From the NCBI RefSeq assembly GCF_945836005.1, contig NZ_OX241534.1, positions 1,474,275 to 1,538,274 on the forward strand: a stretch of DNA of 64,000 nucleotides, written 5' to 3'. The DNA comes from Candidatus Nitrosacidococcus sp. I8. Its GTDB lineage: Bacteria > Pseudomonadota > Gammaproteobacteria > Nitrosococcales > Nitrosococcaceae. Of the stretch, positions 59,139-64,000 are shown piece after piece. Position numbers and translations under genes: made by a program. Each line of letters starts with the position of its first letter. Within the stretch, counting starts at the first letter, position 1. The notes beneath the pieces were generated by a model. That model was not told the DNA's origin. It saw nothing but the letters and a program-made list of their open reading frames with translations, and did not search any database.

Positions 59139-60173
59139 CTAAGAAGATAAAGAAGCAGAACATTGGCAAGTGGAATTAGGGGTTTTCTCTAAATTTTTAG
59201 TCGCTGAAAAAGCTAGCCCTAATCGCTTTAACAGTTGCTGATCCCGATTCATTTCTGGATTGGGGGTAGTGAGTAACTTATCTCCACAAAAAAGAGAATT
59301 AGCACCTGCAAAAAAGCATAGAGCCTGTAATTCATCGCTCATGGTTTCTCTACCGGCAGAAAGTCGTACAAAAGATTGAGGCATTAAAATACGGGCACAG
59401 GCTACGGTACGCACAAATTCAAAGGGATCAAGAGAGGGTGCATTAGCTAGTGGTGTGCCTGCGACTTTTACTAACTGATTAATCGGGACGCTCTCTGGAT
59501 GATAGGGTAAATTGGCTAGACTTGCCAGTAGACCTGCTCGATGAGATCGCTCTTCACCCATTCCCACGATTCCGCCACAGCAGACATGAATCCCCGCCTC
59601 TCTAACTTGTGCTAGGGTATCCAATCGATCTTGGTAAGTACGGGTAGTAATAATTTCCTCATAAAACTCTGGCGAGGTATCTAAATTATGATTGTAATAA
59701 TCTAATCCGGCTGCTTTGAGCTGTTCGGCTTGCCCCGGAGCCAACATCCCTAAAGTAACGCAAGTTTCTAAACCGAGGGTTTTTACTTCTTTTATCATGC
59801 CTATAATTTTTTCAAGGCTTTTCTCTTTTGGGCTGCGCCACGCAGCCCCCATACAAAATCGGCCAGCACCTTGGGCTTTCGCTTGAGTCGCTGCTTCAAC
59901 TACTTGATTTAGAGATAATAAAGGCTCAGATTCTACTGAAGTTTGATGGTGTACACTTTGAGGGCAATAGGCACAATCTTCTGGACATCCCCCTGTTTTA
60001 ATACTCAATAAAGTACTTGCTTGGATTTGATTGGGATCGAAATACTGGCGATGAACAGTGTGTGCTTGATAAAGTAAATCCGTAAATGGTATCTCAAATA
60101 AATTGAGTATTTCTGCTATGGTCCAATCATGACGTAACTGAGATTGTATTGTGGGAGATGAGGAGAGATCCAT
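59139..60173 (-). CDS. bioB: biotin synthase
   Basis: Radical-SAM enzyme inserting sulfur into dethiobiotin. The CxxxCxxC motif is Cys63, Cys67 and Cys70 in [13 protein letters not shown]; further family segments are [12 protein letters not shown] and [13 protein letters not shown]. It has 344 residues and is the first gene of the operon bioB-F-H-C-D. bioA, the aminotransferase, is not in the window. It is divergent from comF with only 29 bp between. Confidence 0.97.
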   Translation of the reverse strand: MDLSSSPTIQSQLRHDWTIAEILNLFEIPFTDLLYQAHTVHRQYFDPNQIQASTLLSIKTGGCPEDCAYCPQSVHHQTSVESEPLLSLNQVVEAATQAKAQGAGRFCMGAAWRSPKEKSLEKIIGMIKEVKTLGLETCVTLGMLAPGQAEQLKAAGLDYYNHNLDTSPEFYEEIITTRTYQDRLDTLAQVREAGIHVCCGGIVGMGEERSHRAGLLASLANLPYHPESVPINQLVKVAGTPLANAPSLDPFEFVRTVACARILMPQSFVRLSAGRETMSDELQALCFFAGANSLFCGDKLLTTPNPEMNRDQQLLKRLGLAFSATKNLEKTPNSTCQCSASLSS

Positions 60174-60202
60174 ATTCTTATTTTTAAAAAAAAGATTACC
60201 TT

Positions 60203-60922
60203 GTGTTTATTCAGAATGTTTCACTTATTCTAACAGCATTAAAACAAAGTCTATATCCTCCTACTTGTATCTTATGTGGTGCGGCTGGAGATTTAGGGTT
60301 AGATATTTGTACTCCATGTCGATTGGATCTTCCTTTATTAGGCACTGCTTGTTCCCAGTGTGCTAATTCCCTTACTAAAGATACACCTACACTCTGTGAT
60401 GATTGCCAACAACATCCTCCGCCCCAAAAAAACACCTTATGCCCTTATATTTACGATCAGCCTATGGATTATTTAATCCAACAATTAAAATTTCGCCATA
60501 AACTATATTTAGCTCCTCTACTTGGGGAACTAATGGTGCAATTTTTAAAAACTCGTTTAGACACAATACCAGAGTGCATTATTCCTGTACCTTTGCATCC
60601 CAAACGATTAAGAGAACGGAGATTTAATCAAGGCTTAGAAATTGCTCGTCCTATTGCTCGTGCATTTAATATTCCTATTGATTATCAATCTGTAGAGCGG
60701 ATTCGAGATACCCCGCCACAGTTAGGGTTATTACAAACGGATCGAAAAACTAATTTACGTAATGCTTTTTTAATTAAGAAAGATTTTCGCCTAAAACATA
60801 TAGTCATTATGGATGATGTGCTGACTACAGGAGCTACTGTAGGGGAACTGGCTAAAGTGTTGTATCAAGGAGGTATAGAGCGGGTAGATGTTTGGGTTTG
60901 TGCTCGTAGTCTACTTAAATAA
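60203..60922 (+). CDS. comF: ComF-family phosphoribosyltransferase-like protein
   Basis: A 239-residue protein with a GTG start. Two CxxC pairs near the N-terminus (CILCGAAG, then CDDCQQ region) form a likely zinc site. The C-terminal phosphoribosyltransferase signature [15 protein letters not shown] is intact, with [15 protein letters not shown] before it. ComF/GntX proteins are linked to DNA uptake; the exact role is unresolved. Its end overlaps the opposing nuclease gene by 8 bp. Confidence 0.88.
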   Translation: MFIQNVSLILTALKQSLYPPTCILCGAAGDLGLDICTPCRLDLPLLGTACSQCANSLTKDTPTLCDDCQQHPPPQKNTLCPYIYDQPMDYLIQQLKFRHKLYLAPLLGELMVQFLKTRLDTIPECIIPVPLHPKRLRERRFNQGLEIARPIARAFNIPIDYQSVERIRDTPPQLGLLQTDRKTNLRNAFLIKKDFRLKHIVIMDDVLTTGATVGELAKVLYQGGIERVDVWVCARSLLK

Positions 60923-61763
60923 TTTTAAGACTACTGGGATGATTGACTAAAATAGAGTAATGATCTTGACGACGATTGACCCAGCCCCGTACTTCTACTT
61001 TTTTCCCAAGATAATTTTCAAGAGGATCAAAATAAGAAAGTTGTTCTTGAGGAATGCGTATATCAATATTTTTACTGAATACTAAATAAGTATACTTTTG
61101 TGTTTGCTTAATTTTTTCTGGAGTGCCCCAATAGCGATTCCAGCCCTTTTCATACTTTCCTATTGCTAACTTGGCAATCGATTGTGGTGTATAAGCTGCC
61201 ATATTCCAAATTCCTAATTTGGCAGTTTCGTCTTTACTTTGAGCTTGAGTCAGTTGATTACTATATTTAAAGTTAGGAGGAATTAAACTCACGATTGCTA
61301 GACCCTCTTCTACTAAACGTAAATTAATATGGGTACCATCTAGAGCAAATATATGGGCTAAAAGCCGCTGATAGTGATCTCGCTTTTCCTTATCAAGTTC
61401 TAATGTTATTTTTTTCCCTTCAAGCTGGGATTTAAGCCAACCCTTTGCTTCATCCCCACCAGGCTCTGCAGGGCGAAAACGGCTTTCTATTTCAGGGGTG
61501 TTAATCCCTAATAATCGAATTTTTTCTCCTCCTTTAAGGTGAATGGTATCTCCATCATAAACACTTTTTACCTCATACTCGCTATGATTTGGATTATCTA
61601 CCTTAACTTGAATTTCTTCAGCATCAGGATGAGGGCGATCGCTATAATGGGTTACCCCTTCTGAATCTGTCCACCCATATATGGCAGCCTTTACAGAAAA
61701 TAGACTAAGTAAAAGAATCCATAATAACCAGCTATTTTTTAATTTAGGAATCAATATTTTCAC
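60915..61763 (-). CDS. secreted thermonuclease-like protein with DUF4124
   Basis: A 282-residue protein. A signal peptide ends near VKA at residue 26. Next comes a short DUF4124-type segment (IYGWTDSEGVTHYSDRP, about 28-44). The staphylococcal nuclease fold spans about 62-185 with DGDT (70-73), Arg83 and Glu91 in RLLGINTPE as active-site residues, then RDHYQRLLAHIF. A C-terminal beta-rich region (about 205-280) may be an OB-like domain. It would be a periplasmic or extracellular nuclease. It lies 5 bp after ubiA. Confidence 0.83.
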   Translation of the reverse strand: MKILIPKLKNSWLLWILLLSLFSVKAAIYGWTDSEGVTHYSDRPHPDAEEIQVKVDNPNHSEYEVKSVYDGDTIHLKGGEKIRLLGINTPEIESRFRPAEPGGDEAKGWLKSQLEGKKITLELDKEKRDHYQRLLAHIFALDGTHINLRLVEEGLAIVSLIPPNFKYSNQLTQAQSKDETAKLGIWNMAAYTPQSIAKLAIGKYEKGWNRYWGTPEKIKQTQKYTYLVFSKNIDIRIPQEQLSYFDPLENYLGKKVEVRGWVNRRQDHYSILVNHPSSLKII

Positions 61764-61768
61764 ACTGA

Positions 61769-62632
61769 TTAAGTCATTAAATAATGAATGGCGATCCCAA
61801 TAAAAATAACCATACCAAAATAATTATTATTTAGAAAAGCTTGAAAACACTTATTGGGTTCTCGATGTCTAATTAGATACTGCTGGTAAATAGCAAAACA
61901 ACTTGCAATGAATAATCCAATAAAATAAAAATACCCCAATTGGACTAGCAATCCTATCCAGGTTAATAGTAAGGTTAATACAATTTGTAATACGCCAGTG
62001 ATCAATCGATCATTAGGACCAAAAAAAATTGCCGTTGATTTTACCCCAATTCGTAAATCATCCTCCCGATCTACCATGGCATAAAAAGTGTCATATACAG
62101 TGGTCCAAATGATTGCTGCTAGAAATAGCAACCAAGCTACGAATGGTATCGTATTTGTCTGTACTGCAAAAGCCATAGGTATTCCCCAGCTAAAGGCAGC
62201 ACCTAAATACACTTGGGGTAGAGGCGTGTAGCGTTTCATAAAAGGATAAGTGGCTGCTAAAAATGCCCCAATAAAAGAAAGTTGAATAGTAAAGGTATTA
62301 AGTAACAGTACTAAGCTAAAGGCAGTTAGAGATAATCCAATGAATAGTAAGATTGCTTCTTTAGGTGAGGCTATACCAATAGCTAAAGGCCTGCCTTGAG
62401 TACGTGCAACATGGGGATCAAAGTTTCGATCGGCAAAATCATTAATCACACACCCAGCAGATCGCATTAAAGTAACTCCAATTAAAAATATAATCAGTAC
62501 TTTTAAACTAGGCTGTCCTTGGCTTGCAATCCATAATGCCCACAAAGTAGGCCATAAGAGTAAATAGATTCCAATAGGTTTATCTAACCGCATTAATTTG
62601 GCATAGACAATTAGTTGATTCATCATATTCAT
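61769..62632 (-). CDS. ubiA: 4-hydroxybenzoate polyprenyltransferase
   Basis: Integral membrane prenyltransferase that attaches the polyprenyl tail in ubiquinone synthesis. The first Asp-rich motif NDFADRNFD is at residues 64-72; the second, AMVDREDD, is near 190. It has 287 residues and about eight helices. It lies 21 bp after recG and 5 bp before the nuclease gene. Confidence 0.95.
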   Translation of the reverse strand: MNMMNQLIVYAKLMRLDKPIGIYLLLWPTLWALWIASQGQPSLKVLIIFLIGVTLMRSAGCVINDFADRNFDPHVARTQGRPLAIGIASPKEAILLFIGLSLTAFSLVLLLNTFTIQLSFIGAFLAATYPFMKRYTPLPQVYLGAAFSWGIPMAFAVQTNTIPFVAWLLFLAAIIWTTVYDTFYAMVDREDDLRIGVKSTAIFFGPNDRLITGVLQIVLTLLLTWIGLLVQLGYFYFIGLFIASCFAIYQQYLIRHREPNKCFQAFLNNNYFGMVIFIGIAIHYLMT

Positions 62633-62653
62633 TTAATATCGATTGAAACAATA

Positions 62654-64000
62654 CTATACATCCTTATAGCGACTCCCCTCTCCTAACCATCTATGGATGA
62701 TTTTAGGAATATAGCAAGAATATTGAGTTATTAGTTTATCTGCTACTTGATCTACTTTTGCTAGTAAATCCTGATCACGGAGTAAATTAGCAATTCGATA
62801 AGAAATTAATCCAGTTTGGCGGGTGCCTAATAACATCCCTGGGCCACGAAGCTCAAGATCAAGACGAGCAATTTCAAACCCATCCTGGGTAGTACGCAAA
62901 CAATCCAATCGAGCTCTACTTAGCCTAGATAAAGGACCATGATACAGTAAAATGCAATAACTACGCTCGGTACTACGCCCAATCCGTCCCCGTAGTTGAT
63001 GCAATTGAGATAAACCTAATCGTTCTGCATTTTCTATCACCATTAAACTAGCATTAGGCACATCTATCCCTACTTCAATGACTGTGGTAGCTACTAACAA
63101 TTTTATATTTCCTACTCTGAAATTTACCATCACCGATTCTTTTTCTTGAGGCTTTAGCCGACCATGTACTAAGCCAATGTTCAATTCTGGTAATAGCTGG
63201 TTGAGATCTAAGGCTACTTTTTCTGCAGCTTGTGCTTGAAGAGTTTCCGATTCCTCTACCAAAGTACATACCCAATAAACCTGTTTTCCCTCCCTACATG
63301 CCTCTTGTATCTTTACAATCACTTCATTTCGACGAAAATCAGGAATAGCTACTGTCATAATGGGGGAGCGCCCTAGGGGGAGTTGATCGATGATTGAGGT
63401 ATGAAAATCTCCATAGGTAGCCATGGCTAAAGTGCGAGGAATAGGGGTTGCGGTCATAATCAGTTGGTGAGGACAGTAATTGTTATTTTGCCCTTTTTTT
63501 AGTAGGGCAAACCGCTGTGTTACCCCAAAGCGGTGCTGCTCATCTATAATAACTAGCCCTAGATTATGAAATATAACCTCTTCTTGAAATAGCACATGGG
63601 TACCAATAATTAAATGAATATCTCCTTGCTTTAGCCCCATTAAACACGCTTTCCGTGCTTTGGTATTGCCTTTTGAAGGGAGACGCTCAACCCTAATCTT
63701 AAGGGGAGAAATCCAGTGTTGAAAGACTGCTAAATGTTGCTCTGCTAATAGTTCAGTAGGCACCATCAATGCAGCTTGATAACCTGCTTCTACCGCTTGC
63801 AATATTCCAAAAGCTGCTACAATAGTTTTTCCTGATCCCACATCTCCTTGAAGGAGTCTTTGCATGGGGGTATTTTTTGCAATATCTCTTAAAATTTCTG
63901 CAGTGACTCGTTGCTGTGCTTCAGTTAAAGCAAAGGGAAGGATAGCTAAAAACTGCTTAATCAGCTTTCTGCTTGCTTGTAATACAGGTGCTCGTAATTG
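62654..64000 (-). CDS. recG: ATP-dependent DNA helicase RecG, 3' part
   Basis: The frame is open to the edge of the window, so the N-terminal wedge domain is missing; about 448 residues are seen. Helicase motifs are visible: QGDVGSGKT (motif I), IIDEQHRFG (II), MTATPIPRTLA (III) and QLRGRIGRS (VI). RecG remodels stalled forks and Holliday junctions. The ATG at 63863-63865 is internal; 45 further codons upstream match the RecG segment around the FALTEAQQRV region. Confidence 0.96.
   Translation of the reverse strand, partial: QLRAPVLQASRKLIKQFLAILPFALTEAQQRVTAEILRDIAKNTPMQRLLQGDVGSGKTIVAAFGILQAVEAGYQAALMVPTELLAEQHLAVFQHWISPLKIRVERLPSKGNTKARKACLMGLKQGDIHLIIGTHVLFQEEVIFHNLGLVIIDEQHRFGVTQRFALLKKGQNNNYCPHQLIMTATPIPRTLAMATYGDFHTSIIDQLPLGRSPIMTVAIPDFRRNEVIVKIQEACREGKQVYWVCTLVEESETLQAQAAEKVALDLNQLLPELNIGLVHGRLKPQEKESVMVNFRVGNIKLLVATTVIEVGIDVPNASLMVIENAERLGLSQLHQLRGRIGRSTERSYCILLYHGPLSRLSRARLDCLRTTQDGFEIARLDLELRGPGMLLGTRQTGLISYRIANLLRDQDLLAKVDQVADKLITQYSCYIPKIIHRWLGEGSRYKDV

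Overview
The window is a continuous piece of a low-GC gammaproteobacterial chromosome (GC looks below 40% by eye). The complete division and cell-wall (dcw) cluster, the rsmI/lpoA/yraN/diaA/dolP neighbourhood, lpxC-dciA-secA and bioB-F-H-C-D all have gammaproteobacterial order. A pyrophosphate-type phosphofructokinase and a DUF2232-like protein beside secA/argJ would suit a Chromatiales/Nitrosococcaceae-type organism. That placement is a guess from gene content and nothing in the window proves it.

Layout. 1-6.8 kb: end of rluC, sppA, a methyltransferase, a frameshifted pyrophosphate phosphofructokinase, adk, a PfkB sugar kinase, a small unknown protein and argJ. 6.8-28.9 kb, almost all minus strand: a membrane protein, secA, (dciA on plus), lpxC, ftsZ-A-Q, ddlB, murB-C-G, ftsW, murD, mraY, murF-E, ftsI-L and rsmH, tightly packed with many 4-14 bp overlaps. 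No mraZ is present; rnpB (RNase P RNA) lies directly upstream of rsmH. 29.3-36.2 kb: rsmI, a decayed copy of lpoA, then lpoA, yraN, diaA, dolP, a GlcD-type oxidase and a DUF2007 protein. 36.3-39.8 kb: a four-gene MCE lipid-transport operon. 39.9-41.3 kb: an APC permease with an in-frame TGA. 41.5-52.5 kb, the accessory region: a GmrSD-like nuclease and an Mrr-like endonuclease on plus, then a three-gene module on minus (cytosine-5 methyltransferase, BfiI/NgoFVII-like PLD nuclease, Z1 ATPase) between two 378-bp direct copies of a secreted protein's 3' end, then secreted proteins of unknown role. 52.7-64 kb: nadE, an mlaC-like gene, the biotin operon, comF, a secreted nuclease, ubiA and the 3' part of recG.

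The most notable points are these. (1) murD has no ATG, GTG or TTG that keeps its N-terminal substrate domain; the only good start is an ATT behind a perfect AAGGAGG. (2) NadE has Gly where its glutaminase Cys should be, and a shortened loop after the catalytic Lys, which predicts an ammonia-dependent enzyme. (3) The restriction module has replaced the front of a secreted-protein paralogue. (4) A 10-bp tandem duplication splits what looks like one secreted-protein gene. (5) There is a cluster of broken genes (three frameshifts in the phosphofructokinase, an opal codon in the permease, a lpoA relic, a frameshifted GmrSD-like tail). Several of these lesions sit in homopolymers, so base-call error has to be excluded first.
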